NCBI GenBank assembly: GCA_028282925.1
Contig: JANQGV010000151.1
Coordinates: 1-35,535 of the forward strand
Length of the DNA stretch: 35,535 nucleotides
Source of the DNA: Thermodesulfobacteriota bacterium
GTDB lineage: Bacteria; Desulfobacterota; WTBG01; CAIYCZ01; CAIRTM01
Direction: 5' to 3'
The position numbers were made by a program, and so were the translations under genes. The notes beneath the pieces were generated by a model. The model saw only the letters and a program-made list of their open reading frames with translations, was not told where the DNA came from and ran no database searches. This document shows, in pieces, positions 15,949 to 25,136 of this stretch (the stretch's first letter is position 1; every line of letters starts with the position of its first letter).

Positions 15949-16995
15949 TCAGCCTCCTCGATTGTTGTGTAAAGCATCTTCAAGCTGTGCAAGTTTTTTT
16001 TCAAGTTCAGTGATCTTTTTGCGCATTTCGGGCAGCTTTGGAAAGGTGCTGGTTGCTTTGAGCCACGTTTTATGCGGCATGTGCGGTGCGCCGGAATATA
16101 CCTGTTTTCCGGACGGGATGTCGGAGGAAGCCGCACCGCGGGCGGCAATGATGACATCGTCGCCGATGGTGATGTGCCCCACCGTGGCGGCCTGTCCGGC
16201 AAGTGTTACCCGGTTGCCGACACGGGTGCTGCCGGAAATGCCGACCTGGGCTACCAAGAGCGAATCTTCACCAATCGTCACATTATGGGCTATGTGGACA
16301 AGGTTGTCCGTTTTAGTGCCGCGTTTGATCCAGGTGCGGTCCATCACAGCCCGGTCTATGGTATTGCCGGAGCCGATTTCCACGTCGTCGTCGATCTGGA
16401 CAATGCCGAGCTGGGGTATTTTATAGTGGCGGTCACCGTCCTGGGCAAAGCCGAAGCCGTCGCATCCGATAACCGTGCCGGAATGGATAATGACCCTTTT
16501 GCCGATAATACAGCCTTCCCTGACGGTGACATTGGGATGAATGAAAGTGTCTTCCCCGATGGTAACCCCGTTGCCGATAAAGCTGTTGGGATAAACGGTA
16601 ACCCCGTCTGCGATGGTACAGTTGTCGCCGATGTAGACCAGGGGATATATGGTAACGTTTTTGCCAAGGGTCACCTTCTCCCCGACAACGGCCCGTTCAT
16701 CCACTGTGCAGGGCTCGGCCGGGGGCGGATTGAAACAGCTGATCAGCTTTGCATAGGCCAGGTACGGGTTGTCGACCAGCAGCAGGTTCCGGGTTTCGCT
16801 GGTTACGTCCGGGGAGCAGATGACGGCCGATGCGTTTGTACTGTCGATATGTTTTGCATATTTGGGGTTTGCAATAAAGGTGAGGTCGCCTTCTCCCGCC
16901 TCTTCGATGCCTGCGAGGTTGTGTATCCTGGTTTCAGGGTCTCCCTTGATCGTGCCGCCGGTTATTTCTGCAATTTGTTGTAGAGTGATTTCCAT
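15949..16995 (-). CDS. lpxD: UDP-3-O-acylglucosamine N-acyltransferase
   Basis: LpxD adds the second 3-hydroxyacyl chain, to the 2-amino group, from acyl-ACP. The 348-residue protein starts with the uridine-binding domain ([33 protein letters not shown]), followed by a long hexapeptide beta-helix (about 100-310). The catalytic His lies in [12 protein letters not shown], matching E. coli H239. The C-terminal helix ([21 protein letters not shown]) is the ACP-recognition and trimer segment. Start and stop are unambiguous, and fabZ follows after 5 bp. Confidence 0.95.
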   Translation of the reverse strand: MEITLQQIAEITGGTIKGDPETRIHNLAGIEEAGEGDLTFIANPKYAKHIDSTNASAVICSPDVTSETRNLLLVDNPYLAYAKLISCFNPPPAEPCTVDERAVVGEKVTLGKNVTIYPLVYIGDNCTIADGVTVYPNSFIGNGVTIGEDTFIHPNVTVREGCIIGKRVIIHSGTVIGCDGFGFAQDGDRHYKIPQLGIVQIDDDVEIGSGNTIDRAVMDRTWIKRGTKTDNLVHIAHNVTIGEDSLLVAQVGISGSTRVGNRVTLAGQAATVGHITIGDDVIIAARGAASSDIPSGKQVYSGAPHMPHKTWLKATSTFPKLPEMRKKITELEKKLAQLEDALHNNRGG

Positions 16996-17041
16996 GTTGC
17001 CTTTACTTGAAAATATCCTTTGTGCCGTGGAGCCTGGAAAA

Positions 17042-17575
17042 TTAATTTTTGTTCTTCTGGTACTGCTTGTCGAACAAGGTGATGATTTTATCGGTCAAAT
17101 CAAGGCCCTCGGTAGCGTACAGCAGCACTTTCTCGCTTTTTTCAAAGATGATGGTGTAATTGTTGCCCTTGCCGTGTTTCTGGATAATGGGCAGGAGGTC
17201 TTCAAGGATGTCGTTGGTCAGTTCGGCTTCCTTGATCTGCAGTTCGGTTTTTGAGTCCTTGAGTTGTCGTTCGTAATCGCGCTGGCGCCGGAGCAGTTCT
17301 TTTTCTTTTTCGCGCCGTACACCATCGGTGAGCATCATGCTCTGCTTTTCAAGTATCTCGCCGAGTTTTTCGATCTGTTCCTTTTCGCCGAGAATATCTT
17401 CTTCCATCTTTTTAACTTCGGTCTTGAATTGTTCCATGGCCTCTTTACCGGCCTGGCTGTCTGTTACGGCTTTTTGAATATCCACATACCCGAACTTAAA
17501 GGTTTCGGCTGCGCAAACAGTAGCAAACAGTGCGATGATACTTACCAGTGTTACCGTAATGAGATGCTTTTTCAT
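17042..17575 (-). CDS. skp: Periplasmic chaperone OmpH/Skp family
   Basis: Skp holds unfolded outer-membrane proteins in the periplasm on their way to BamA. The 177-residue precursor has a clear signal peptide ([23 protein letters not shown], cut before ETFKFGYVD); that FGYVD(I/V)QKAV start of the mature protein is the family hallmark. A long charged coiled coil (about 45-135, [19 protein letters not shown]...) forms the tentacle. AGGAGG lies well placed before the ATG. The position between bamA and lpxD is the conserved order in Proteobacteria. Confidence 0.93.
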   Translation of the reverse strand: MKKHLITVTLVSIIALFATVCAAETFKFGYVDIQKAVTDSQAGKEAMEQFKTEVKKMEEDILGEKEQIEKLGEILEKQSMMLTDGVRREKEKELLRRQRDYERQLKDSKTELQIKEAELTNDILEDLLPIIQKHGKGNNYTIIFEKSEKVLLYATEGLDLTDKIITLFDKQYQKNKN

Positions 17576-17722
17576 GATTCAATGCCTCCTAATGTTCATT
17601 TCTTACAGATAGTTTTTTTGTTCATGGTTTCTGTATAATTTTTGTGCCTCCTGCTTTAGGCCGCAAGCAGGAAACTCGCCGCTTACATTACATTGTGCCG
17701 GCGGGATGATACATGCCGTTTT
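17576..17722 (-). other. bamA-skp intergenic region with a small hairpin
   Basis: The 147-bp gap holds one recognisable structure: CCTGCTT/AAGCAGG on the minus strand (bases 17660-17690 region). No T-run follows, so termination is unlikely. An AT-rich stretch before the skp ribosome-binding site contains a TATACA hexamer (minus strand), but no convincing -35 is seen. Confidence 0.3.
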
Positions 17723-20476
17723 TTAAAACATGCGTCCCATGGAGAATTCGAAGTTGCTGCTGTCTTCATCATCCTTGGGCGACAGGTTGACACCCCAGAC
17801 GATCCTGAGGGGGCCGAAGGGTGAATACCAGTTGACCCCGACGCCGACACAATGGCGCATGTCGGACAGGAATTGTTCTCCGGAAGCATAGGCGTTTCCG
17901 GTATCGAAAAAGAGCACACCCCGAACTCCGGCTTCCTTCATGATGGGAAACAGGTATTCGAAGTTGAAATAGAGCTGTTTCTTGCCGCCGACCACATCTT
18001 TTTTGCTGCTGTATCCCGGAGGATGGTAAGTGTATTTTTTGCCACCAAGCCAGAATTGACGGGGCCGGTGCGGCCTGCGTTCCCGGGGACCGACGGAACG
18101 GACGTCGAATCCCCGCATGGAGTCAAGCCCGCCCAGAAAGAATTTTTCTGAGATAGGCACGCCTTTGCCGAAATAGGGGAAAATCTGGCCGATGGTACCG
18201 CGCACCGCAAAGGCGGTATCCAGGGGCAGCGGGAACCACTTGCCCATACTGGCAATAACGGTAATAAACTTGCTGTCGCCGCCGAAACCGGCCAGCTCCA
18301 CGGAGAAACTGTTACGTACACCGCTACGCGGCTTCCAGCGGTCGTCGCGGGAGTCCTTGATAATGCTGGCGATAAAACTGCTGACGGTATTATTGCCCTG
18401 CTGCTTTTGAATGTCAAGGGCAACGCCTTCGTCCCAGTCCTCAATTTCAATATCAATGGTTTCATACCGGTAGGTCAGGTAGAAACGGGTGAAGTCGTAG
18501 TATTTGTCCAGGGGCCAGCTGGCGCGCAGGTTGATACCGCTGGAGTCGCGGTCGAACTCTTCGTATTCGCGTTCGATGTTGAAAAGGTCGAACCCGACCG
18601 AGGTGCGGGTGTCCCGAAACCACGGCTCGGTAAACGAAATGTTGTAATAGTTGGAATGGCCGCCGAGTTGGGCCATGAGGCTCAAGTGCTGCCCCTTACC
18701 GAAGAGATTGTTCTGGGATATCTGGAACATACCCACCACGCTGTCGACGGAACTGTATCCGGCACCGATGCTGAACGAGCCGGTGGGCCGTTCCTTGACC
18801 TCGATGGTCAGTTTCACCAGGTTGGGCTTGCTGCCCGGCTCGGAGTTGATGTTGACCTTTTCAAAAAAGCCCAGGTTGTTGATTTCCTGCTTGCTGCGCT
18901 TGATTTCTTCGGAGTTGTAGACGGCGCCTTCGGTCAGGCGAATCTCGCGCCGGATAACGTTGTCGCGGGTTCTGGTGTTGCCGATGATCCTGATTTCTTC
19001 GATGTAGATCATTTCACCCTTAACAATATCGAAAATAAGATTGACTTTTTTCTGCTCGGACTGAATGTCGGTCAGGGGTGAAACGTCGGCAAAAGCGAAA
19101 CCCTTTTCGGCATACATGGCCTTGATGGCGATCAGGTCGTCGTTGAGGATGCGGCCGTTGAAGGTTTCCCCCGAAGCGGATTTGATTTTGTTTTTAAGAA
19201 CCCCGGTGTCGAAAATGAGATCGCCCTTGAAATCGACGGCGCCGATGGTGAACCGGTTGCCTTCCGTAAGGGTGAAGTGCACATAAATGCCGTCGTTTTT
19301 GAAGGTAACCTTGGGTTTGTCGACTTTTACCTGCAGAAAGCCTTTACTGTAGTAGTAGGCCGTGATGCGCTCAAGATCTTTTTCAACGCCCTCGTCTTTG
19401 TAGACGCCGCGGGTGGTGAACAGGGAGAGTATCCAGTGTTTTTCGCGGGTTTCCATGACCCGTTTGATCTCCTTGGCGGGTATGGAGTTGTTGCCGGAAA
19501 AGGTAACCCCTTTCACCTTGACGACGGTACCCTCTTTGATAATAAAATCGATGGAGGTGTAGTTTTCGGAAATGGGGGTGATGCGATGGGATACGGAAAC
19601 TTTGTAGTAGCCTTTCTCCTTATAGGTTTTCCGAATGCGGGCGATATCTCCGTTGACCTTGTTCAAATCGAGTATCGTGCGGGGCTTGACCTCCATGGTT
19701 TTGCGGATATCTTCCAGCTTTACGTTTTTGTTGCCTTTGATCTGGACTGAGCGCACCATGGGTTTTTCTTTAACATGAAACGTGATTTCTTTACCGCTGT
19801 CCGTGTCCTTGCTGGTGATCTGGATGTCTTTAAAGTATCCCATCTGGAAAATTCGCCTGAGGTCTTCCTGGAGAACCGTGGGTGAGAAGACTTCACCTAC
19901 CTTGGTTTGAATGGCGAACAGAACGGCATCTTCCTCAATAAACCGGTTTCCCGAAACGCCGACCGAGGCCACCATTATTTTATCGAGGATGGCAAAGTTG
20001 AGGCGCAGGGCAAGGTCGCGCAGTTTGGCGGGGATGGTTTCAACGCCTTCAGCCGTGAGATAGAGGCGTTTGGCGTCGACGTCCGTTTCAGACAGATTTA
20101 TAACCGTCGTGTCAAGGCTGTATGATTTGCCGAGTTTGGTGAGGCTTCCGGCAATGATGAAATCGGCCCCCAGCCGTTCACCGATGAGGCGGGCCTGTTC
20201 TTCGTTGTACCGGTCCCAGGTGATTTCCTGCAGCACCTGCTGCATCGTGGTTTTTTGTATGGTGTTGATTTCGCCCTTTTTTTCAAGACGGGTTGCAAGC
20301 ATGTCGGGGATGGCCTTTTGCAGGTATCCGATGTTTTCCTGGCTGTGAATAAAAAACGGGAGAATGCCGACCGTTACGCCCTCGGGGGCAGCAGAGACCC
20401 TGCCCGCAAAGAGAACCGCGCATATGATACTGAATGTCAATACAAAGACCGATTTTTTTTGATACCGTTTGAGCAT
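17723..20476 (-). CDS. bamA: Outer-membrane assembly factor BamA with an extra N-terminal periplasmic domain
   Basis: BamA is the Omp85 channel that inserts beta-barrel proteins into the outer membrane. This 917-residue protein is about 100 residues longer than E. coli BamA. Order: signal peptide (1-29), an additional alpha/beta domain (about 33-165), five POTRA domains (about 168-550, beginning at VASVGVSGNRFIEED) and a 16-strand barrel. The barrel has MRGF at 787-790 in place of the usual VRGF, followed by the insertion-loop region. It ends in ...FSMGRMF, with the C-terminal Phe signal. The extra domain (GVTVGILPFFIHSQENIGYL, then RLGADFIIAGSLTKLG) resembles the TolB-N/CsgG/FlgO-type fold, which in other proteins occurs in periplasmic or lipoprotein subunits. 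It lies between lolD and skp, a conserved arrangement. Confidence 0.94.
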   Translation of the reverse strand: MLKRYQKKSVFVLTFSIICAVLFAGRVSAAPEGVTVGILPFFIHSQENIGYLQKAIPDMLATRLEKKGEINTIQKTTMQQVLQEITWDRYNEEQARLIGERLGADFIIAGSLTKLGKSYSLDTTVINLSETDVDAKRLYLTAEGVETIPAKLRDLALRLNFAILDKIMVASVGVSGNRFIEEDAVLFAIQTKVGEVFSPTVLQEDLRRIFQMGYFKDIQITSKDTDSGKEITFHVKEKPMVRSVQIKGNKNVKLEDIRKTMEVKPRTILDLNKVNGDIARIRKTYKEKGYYKVSVSHRITPISENYTSIDFIIKEGTVVKVKGVTFSGNNSIPAKEIKRVMETREKHWILSLFTTRGVYKDEGVEKDLERITAYYYSKGFLQVKVDKPKVTFKNDGIYVHFTLTEGNRFTIGAVDFKGDLIFDTGVLKNKIKSASGETFNGRILNDDLIAIKAMYAEKGFAFADVSPLTDIQSEQKKVNLIFDIVKGEMIYIEEIRIIGNTRTRDNVIRREIRLTEGAVYNSEEIKRSKQEINNLGFFEKVNINSEPGSKPNLVKLTIEVKERPTGSFSIGAGYSSVDSVVGMFQISQNNLFGKGQHLSLMAQLGGHSNYYNISFTEPWFRDTRTSVGFDLFNIEREYEEFDRDSSGINLRASWPLDKYYDFTRFYLTYRYETIDIEIEDWDEGVALDIQKQQGNNTVSSFIASIIKDSRDDRWKPRSGVRNSFSVELAGFGGDSKFITVIASMGKWFPLPLDTAFAVRGTIGQIFPYFGKGVPISEKFFLGGLDSMRGFDVRSVGPRERRPHRPRQFWLGGKKYTYHPPGYSSKKDVVGGKKQLYFNFEYLFPIMKEAGVRGVLFFDTGNAYASGEQFLSDMRHCVGVGVNWYSPFGPLRIVWGVNLSPKDDEDSSNFEFSMGRMF

Positions 20477-20505
20477 TCTGCTGTCCTGTGGTTGGTTGTT
20501 TATAT

Positions 20506-21240
20506 TTATTGCTCAGTTGCTTGAGATACATTGTTGTCGATTATGCTGCCGTCCACCAGGGTGATGCAGCGGGGCAGTTTTCGTGCAAAATCCATATTAT
20601 GGGTTACCACAATCAGGGTCATGTTCAATTCCCGATTAATTTCCAGCATCAGGTCGAAAACATCCCGGCCGGTATGGGTGTCCAGGTTGCCGGTGGGCTC
20701 GTCGGCCAGAACCACTTCCGGCTCCATTACAAGCGCACGGGCCACGGCCACCCGCTGCTGCTCACCGCCCGAGAGTTCGCCCTGTTTGTGGGTAAGGCGT
20801 TTGTCGAGTCCGAGCCTGCCGAGCAATTGCCGGGCCTTTTTTTCGGCCGCATCCGGGTCGATACCGGCGATACGGGCCGGCATCATTACGTTTTCCAGGG
20901 CGGTAAATTCCGGGAGCAGATGATGAAACTGAAACACGAAACCCAGTTTGCGGTTGCGAAATTCCGCCAGGGCTTTTTCATCGCGTGCGAACAGGTCTTC
21001 GCCCCGGTACTTGATCGTGCCGCTTGATGGATGATCAAGGGTTCCCAGTATGTTGAGCAGGGTGCTTTTGCCGGCCCCGCTGGGGCCCACGATCGACATG
21101 GTCTCACCCCGGTCCACGTTGAACGTGACACCGTTCAGCACATTGGTTATGGTGCTGTCGGCAAGATATGATTTGCCGATGCTTTCGACCCGGAGCAGGC
21201 GCTCCTGCACGGTCTCCGTTTGTGCGCCGGCACTATTCAT
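20506..21240 (-). CDS. lolD: Lipoprotein-releasing system ATP-binding protein
   Basis: LolD powers extraction of outer-membrane lipoproteins from the inner membrane by the LolC/E permease and their hand-off to LolA. The protein has the MacB/LolD-type nucleotide-binding domain: Walker A GPSGAGKST, Q-loop FQFHHLLPEFTALENVMMPA (the LLPEFTALEN stretch is characteristic of LolD), signature LSGGEQQRVAVARAL, Walker B VVLADEPTGNLD and H-loop VVTHNMDFA. The ATG at 21240 is chosen; it overlaps the last codons of the permease gene (stop at 21233-21235), which indicates coupling. A TTG at 21255 is an alternative. The product is 244 residues. Confidence 0.93.
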   Translation of the reverse strand: MNSAGAQTETVQERLLRVESIGKSYLADSTITNVLNGVTFNVDRGETMSIVGPSGAGKSTLLNILGTLDHPSSGTIKYRGEDLFARDEKALAEFRNRKLGFVFQFHHLLPEFTALENVMMPARIAGIDPDAAEKKARQLLGRLGLDKRLTHKQGELSGGEQQRVAVARALVMEPEVVLADEPTGNLDTHTGRDVFDLMLEINRELNMTLIVVTHNMDFARKLPRCITLVDGSIIDNNVSQATEQ

Positions 21241-22480
21241 AACGCATTGCCTCAACCGGATCGAGTATTGCAGCCTGCCGCGACGGATAAATGGTTGCCA
21301 GGAAGCTGATCAGTATGGCGCAAAAAGCCACCCAGAACGTATCCCACAGGCTGATTTTTACCGTGAGCGCCGCTATATAGTACACGTCGCCCGAGAGTTT
21401 GACGATCTCGTAATTGTTTTGCAGGAATGCAAGGGTAAACCCTGCCGCCAGCCCCAGCGCCGTGCCGAAACATCCGATGACCAGCCCCTGGAGCATGAAT
21501 ATTTTCATTATCGCGCCCGACGTGGCCCCCATGGACTTGAGAACCGCGATTTCCCTGTTTTTGTCGTTAACCATCATGACCAGTGACGCTACGATACTGA
21601 ATGCCGCTACAATGATGATGAGCGTCAAAATGACGAACATCGCCGTTTTTTCCAGTTTCAAAGCAGAGTAGAGATTGCGGTGCATCTCTTTCCAGTCGCG
21701 AACCTGATAGGTAGCGCTTATGACGCCACGGATACTGCTTACCGTGCGACCGGTATTGTATATGTCGCCGACCTTAACCGCTATGCCGGAGACCTCGTCG
21801 GACATTTTGAGAAATTTCTGTATATCGGCAATGGTTATATAGGCATTGGATGTATCGTACTCATACATGCCCGACTCAAAAATGCCGACAATGAGAAATT
21901 TTTTCCACCGGGGCATCATGCCGGCGGGCGACATCATTCCCGTGGGGGACAGCACGGTTACCGAAACGCCGGGATAGACCCCGAGCACTTTGGCAAGCTC
22001 GCTGCCGATGACAATGCCGGGCAGTTCCGGCCCGTCGTCCCGGGGGCGGCTGCGCTCAAGCTCGGCCAGCGAGCCTTCCACCATGGATTCCTCTATATTG
22101 ATAACCGAGGGTGCCGTGCCGGGGTCGATACCCCAGAGCCGAACGCCCGAAACATTGGACCCGGAAGAAAGCATTACCTGGCTGAGCATGAACGGCGTTA
22201 CGGCAACCACGTCCGGGACGGTGCTTACCTGCTGCATGACGTCTCTGTAGTCCTTCATGCCAGCGCCGAACCGAGATATCACTATGTGCGAATTGGTGCC
22301 GAGGATTTTATCGCGCAGGTCGTCGGTAAAGCCGGTCATGACTCCCAGCACCAGTATGAGAGCCATAACCCCGATGCCGACGCCGATGATCGATATCAGG
22401 GTTATAATTGATATAAACGCCTGTTTCCTTTTAGCCCGCAGGTATCGCAGGGCTATGAAAATTTCAAACGGAAGTTTCAT
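21233..22480 (-). CDS. lolC: Lipoprotein-releasing permease LolC/LolE family
   Basis: This inner-membrane permease of the Lol ABC transporter has 415 residues. The N-terminal region FEIFIALRYLRAKRKQAFISIIT is the family hallmark, followed by the first membrane helix, a large periplasmic domain (about 50-260, MacB-type) and three C-terminal helices (FtsX domain) ending ...DPVEAMRYE, the typical terminus. Only one LolC/E gene is present, so it probably works as a homodimer (LolF-like arrangement) unless a second copy lies elsewhere; lolC versus lolE cannot be decided. It begins 6 bp after the lysS stop. Confidence 0.9.
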   Translation of the reverse strand: MKLPFEIFIALRYLRAKRKQAFISIITLISIIGVGIGVMALILVLGVMTGFTDDLRDKILGTNSHIVISRFGAGMKDYRDVMQQVSTVPDVVAVTPFMLSQVMLSSGSNVSGVRLWGIDPGTAPSVINIEESMVEGSLAELERSRPRDDGPELPGIVIGSELAKVLGVYPGVSVTVLSPTGMMSPAGMMPRWKKFLIVGIFESGMYEYDTSNAYITIADIQKFLKMSDEVSGIAVKVGDIYNTGRTVSSIRGVISATYQVRDWKEMHRNLYSALKLEKTAMFVILTLIIIVAAFSIVASLVMMVNDKNREIAVLKSMGATSGAIMKIFMLQGLVIGCFGTALGLAAGFTLAFLQNNYEIVKLSGDVYYIAALTVKISLWDTFWVAFCAILISFLATIYPSRQAAILDPVEAMRYE

Positions 22481-22486
22481 TCTTTT

Positions 22487-23974
22487 TTATTCGGCCCTTT
22501 CAGAGCGAAACAGCGGAAAAAGAATAACATCGCGAATTGAAGCCGCATCGGTCAGCAGCATTACAAGCCGGTCGATGCCGATGCCTTCGCCGGCCGCGGG
22601 CGGCATACCGTATTCAAGGGCCAGCAGATAGTCTTCATCTATTTCTACCGGCCTGCCTTCGGCGGTCTCCTTGGCGGACGACTGTTCTTCAAACCGCTTC
22701 CGCTGGTCTTCAGGATCGTTCAACTCTGAAAACGCATTGGCAATTTCCCTGCCGGCAATATAGAGCTCGAACCTGTCGGTTACCGTCGGGTCCTGTTCGT
22801 TCTTGCGGGCAAGGGGGGATACTTCTACCGGAAAATGGGTGATAAAGGTCGGCTGCACAAGATGCTCCTCGGCAACCTCTTCGAAAATTTCGGTAACGAT
22901 TTCACCCAGGGCTTCATGCCCTTCCAGTTCCAGGCCGAGCCGCTTGGCGTGAGCGCGGGTTTTTTCCAGGTCGCCAAGATCGGCCGGGTCGATTTTTCCA
23001 TATTTTGCGGCGGCTTCCTTGAGCGTGAGCCGCTGCCAGGGAGGTGAAAAGTCGAGGTCGGTGTCCTGGTAGGGAACGGTGTATGTCTGCAGCACCTCCT
23101 GGGCGATGGAGCAGAACATTTCTTCAGTCAGGTCCATCAGGTCTTCATAGTCGGCGTAGGCCTGGTAAAATTCAACCATGGTAAACTCGGGGTTATGCTG
23201 GGTCGAGATTCCCTCGTTGCGAAAGTTGCGGTTTATCTCAAACACGCGGTCCATGCCGCCGACCAGCAACCGTTTCAGGTAGAGCTCAGGCGCGATGCGC
23301 ATAAACAGATCCATATGCAGGGTATTGTGGTGCGTCTTGAACGGCTGGGCCGCGGCGCCCCCGGGGATGGGATGCATCATGGGTGTTTCAACTTCCATGA
23401 AACCGCGGGTCTCGAGGAACTGCCGGATATGGGTAATAATACGTGAGCGGGTGAGAAATGTCCGGCGTACATGTTCATTGGCGATCAGGTCGAGATAGCG
23501 CTGACGGTAGCGCGTTTCAACATCCTGCAGGCCGTGCCATTTCTCAGGCAGCGGACGCATCGATTTCGTCAGAAACATAAAACTGTCGGCCAGGACGGTC
23601 AACTCGTCTGATTTCGTCAGAAAGGCCCGCCCGTCCACCCCGATGAAGTCGCCGATGTCGACTTTCTTGAACAGGTCGTAGCTGTCGGCGCCGACCTTGT
23701 TTTTTTGAATGTATATCTGCATGCGGCCGGTGCGGTCCTGGACATGCAGAAAGGCCGCCTTGCCGAAACTGCGCAGGGACACGACCCGTCCGGCAATGGA
23801 AAAAACGTCTTCACACGCTTCGATTTCTTCCTTTGTTTTGCCGTTGAACCGGTCCCGGATGTCCTGTGAGGTGTGTCGTGATTTGAACGTGTTGGCATAG
23901 GGGTTGATGCCGGCTCCACGCATCTCATCAATTTTTTCCCGTCGATGTATTAAAAAGTTTTTCTTGTCTTCCAT
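22487..23974 (-). CDS. lysS: Lysyl-tRNA synthetase, class II
   Basis: LysS charges tRNA-Lys. At 495 residues it is normal for the bacterial class II enzyme: an N-terminal helix (RREKIDEMRGAGINPYANTF), an OB-fold anticodon-binding domain (about 55-150, VSLRSFGKAAFLHVQDRTGRMQ) and the catalytic domain. Motif 1 is near VETPMMHPIPGGAAAQPF, motif 2 is FRNEGISTQHNPEFTMVE, and motif 3 is GIGIDRLVMLLT. GGAGG stands upstream of the ATG. It is the first gene of the minus-strand envelope cluster; a lysS-lolCE-lolD order is common in Proteobacteria. Confidence 0.96.
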   Translation of the reverse strand: MEDKKNFLIHRREKIDEMRGAGINPYANTFKSRHTSQDIRDRFNGKTKEEIEACEDVFSIAGRVVSLRSFGKAAFLHVQDRTGRMQIYIQKNKVGADSYDLFKKVDIGDFIGVDGRAFLTKSDELTVLADSFMFLTKSMRPLPEKWHGLQDVETRYRQRYLDLIANEHVRRTFLTRSRIITHIRQFLETRGFMEVETPMMHPIPGGAAAQPFKTHHNTLHMDLFMRIAPELYLKRLLVGGMDRVFEINRNFRNEGISTQHNPEFTMVEFYQAYADYEDLMDLTEEMFCSIAQEVLQTYTVPYQDTDLDFSPPWQRLTLKEAAAKYGKIDPADLGDLEKTRAHAKRLGLELEGHEALGEIVTEIFEEVAEEHLVQPTFITHFPVEVSPLARKNEQDPTVTDRFELYIAGREIANAFSELNDPEDQRKRFEEQSSAKETAEGRPVEIDEDYLLALEYGMPPAAGEGIGIDRLVMLLTDAASIRDVILFPLFRSERAE

Positions 23975-24400
23975 TCAAGCAGCCTCCGCATCTATTACAC
24001 CCATGGTATCAGGATATCCGCACGTCTGTTTTTTGATGTCTTTGAGGTGAGGACGAACCCCACCCCTTCGGGTTGTTTAACGCTCGGTCCGGCGACCTGT
24101 GTCCGTATGGTGGTAACGTAACCCGTGGTGCGCGTTGTCATATTCCGCCGGTGTATCAGTATAGGTATGGCATTATACTGAAAAGCTGCACAATACCTTA
24201 CCTTTTCTTTTTAGTCAAGGTAAAAGCAGCAACTGCGGCCCGCCAAAGCGCAAAGCCCTTTCGTTGTCTGTCGAGAGTGAAAAGCCGGTGCTGCTGCGGC
24301 CACATTTTTTCTTACCTTTCGGGGGTATCTGTGATATATGAATAACCCTTTTGAAGGCGTACTTATTCAAGAATCACATCAACAAGGAGAACGTGGAGAC
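23975..24400. other. Divergent non-coding region between lysS and the flavin-binding protein gene
   Basis: A 426-bp stretch with no supportable gene; the plus-strand frame starting at 24073 has no family resemblance. It must hold the promoters for both directions. A short hairpin AACCC/GGGTT with a CACCCCTTC-type loop lies near 24056-24076. A -10-like sequence with a palindrome lies at 24157-24180. If that is the lysS promoter, lysS has a leader of about 190 nt. No riboswitch or T-box was recognised. Confidence 0.45.
24157..24180 (-). promoter_or_regulatory. Candidate lysS promoter -10 overlapped by a palindrome
   Basis: The minus strand reads TATAAT at 24177-24172. The same bases lie in an inverted repeat CAGTATA (24157-24163) / TATACTG (24174-24180) with a 10-base spacer, which could be an operator. 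No good -35 lies at 16-18 bp, so the promoter would be weak or activator-dependent. Tentative. Confidence 0.3.
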
Positions 24401-24826
24401 ATGGAACAGGCAGCATTGCGTCAGACAATAGTCGATTTTTTCAAGTCCTATGAGTATTCGAACCTTATTACCATTGATGAAAGCGAGTGTCCCAAGGGCC
24501 GCATGATGGAAAACCTGCCCTTTGGCGACGATCTGGTCTGCTGGTTCGCCACCGGCGCCCAGTCCAGCAAGGTCCAGGAAATCAAGAACAATTCAGCCGC
24601 CAGCGTTTTTCTGTACCGGCCGGAAGACCACAGCAGCATTTCCCTGCAGGGAGAGGCCCAGGTGGTTACGGATGATGCGGTCAGAAAAGAAAAATGGAAC
24701 GACAAATGGGCGGCGTACTGGCCCGCGGGACCTGCCGATGAGCAGTATGCGCTTATAAAGATCGTGCCTAAAAAGGTCGTGTATCTCGATTGGCCCAACC
24801 ACAGCCAGGACGTGCTGGATTTGTAA
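24401..24826 (+). CDS. Pyridoxamine 5'-phosphate oxidase-family (FMN-binding split barrel) protein
   Basis: The 141-residue product starts MEQAALRQTIVDFFKSYEYSN. Start 24401 is preferred because AAGGAG lies 11 bp upstream and the domain begins directly; an earlier in-frame ATG at 24338 has no ribosome-binding site. The protein resembles the general-stress-protein-26 group of flavin-binding split barrels: LITIDESECPKGRMM, then LVCWFATGAQSSKVQEIKNN, then AASVFLYRP and ISLQGEAQVV, followed by KWAAYWPAGPADEQYALIKIVPKKV. These usually bind FMN or F420-like cofactors as dimers; the reaction is unknown for most. It is a single-gene unit between the divergent region and the AT-rich region. Confidence 0.82.
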   Translation: MEQAALRQTIVDFFKSYEYSNLITIDESECPKGRMMENLPFGDDLVCWFATGAQSSKVQEIKNNSAASVFLYRPEDHSSISLQGEAQVVTDDAVRKEKWNDKWAAYWPAGPADEQYALIKIVPKKVVYLDWPNHSQDVLDL

Positions 24827-24976
24827 TGTTTAAGATGCTTTTGATTTTTTTTGATTAAATATATATAATTAACATTATATTGTTTTGCTTAGTTTGCTTT
24901 AGTTTTTATTTGTACTATCATGTGCAAACTTGGCTTGATATTGTTCTTTGAACATGATACAGTTAATAAATTTTGA

Positions 24977-25005
24977 TTGACAAAGTTTGATTATACTAAT
25001 ATACA
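24977..25005 (+). promoter_or_regulatory. Sigma-70 promoter for yceD-rpmF-fabH
   Basis: A perfect -35 TTGACA (24977-24982), a 17-bp spacer and -10 TATACA (25000-25005; four of six match TATAAT). Upstream sequence is A/T-rich. Transcription should start near 25012, leaving a 5' leader of about 145 nt before yceD. Confidence 0.7.
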
Positions 25006-25100
25006 AGTACGCTTAACTAAAACTGCATGCGGCTCCGACAGGGAACAAGGCGGGGCTGTACGGCAGTTCTGGCAGTTCTTTTTAAGAAGACAGTATAATC

Positions 25101-25136
25101 ATGGTGCGCACCGGCAGTAACATCCCCGGGCACCAT
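25101..25136 (+). promoter_or_regulatory. Stem-loop in the 5' leader of yceD-rpmF
   Basis: ATGGTGC (25101-25107) pairs with GCACCAT (25130-25136). An inner CCGG/CCGG (25111-25114/25126-25129) closes an 11-base loop, with a GCA bulge. It ends 21 bases before the yceD ATG, which lacks a clear ribosome-binding site, so the structure could influence translation. Confidence 0.4.

Noticed and set aside
14900-16900. Repetitive sequence in lpxA/lpxD as a CRISPR-like or tandem DNA repeat
   Set aside because: The repetition is at protein level (hexapeptide beta-helix) and the DNA units are not identical or regularly spaced by unique spacers.
16072-16983. 303-codon plus-strand open frame opposite lpxD
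   Set aside because: The repetitive appearance mirrors the hexapeptide repeats of lpxD on the coding strand; no independent start signal or family.
23975-24165. T-box or lysine riboswitch in the lysS leader
   Set aside because: No T-box consensus or L-box-like conserved cores seen; only one small hairpin is evident.
24073-24345. 90-codon frame in the lysS upstream region
   Set aside because: No ribosome-binding site and no resemblance to a known protein; composition looks non-coding.
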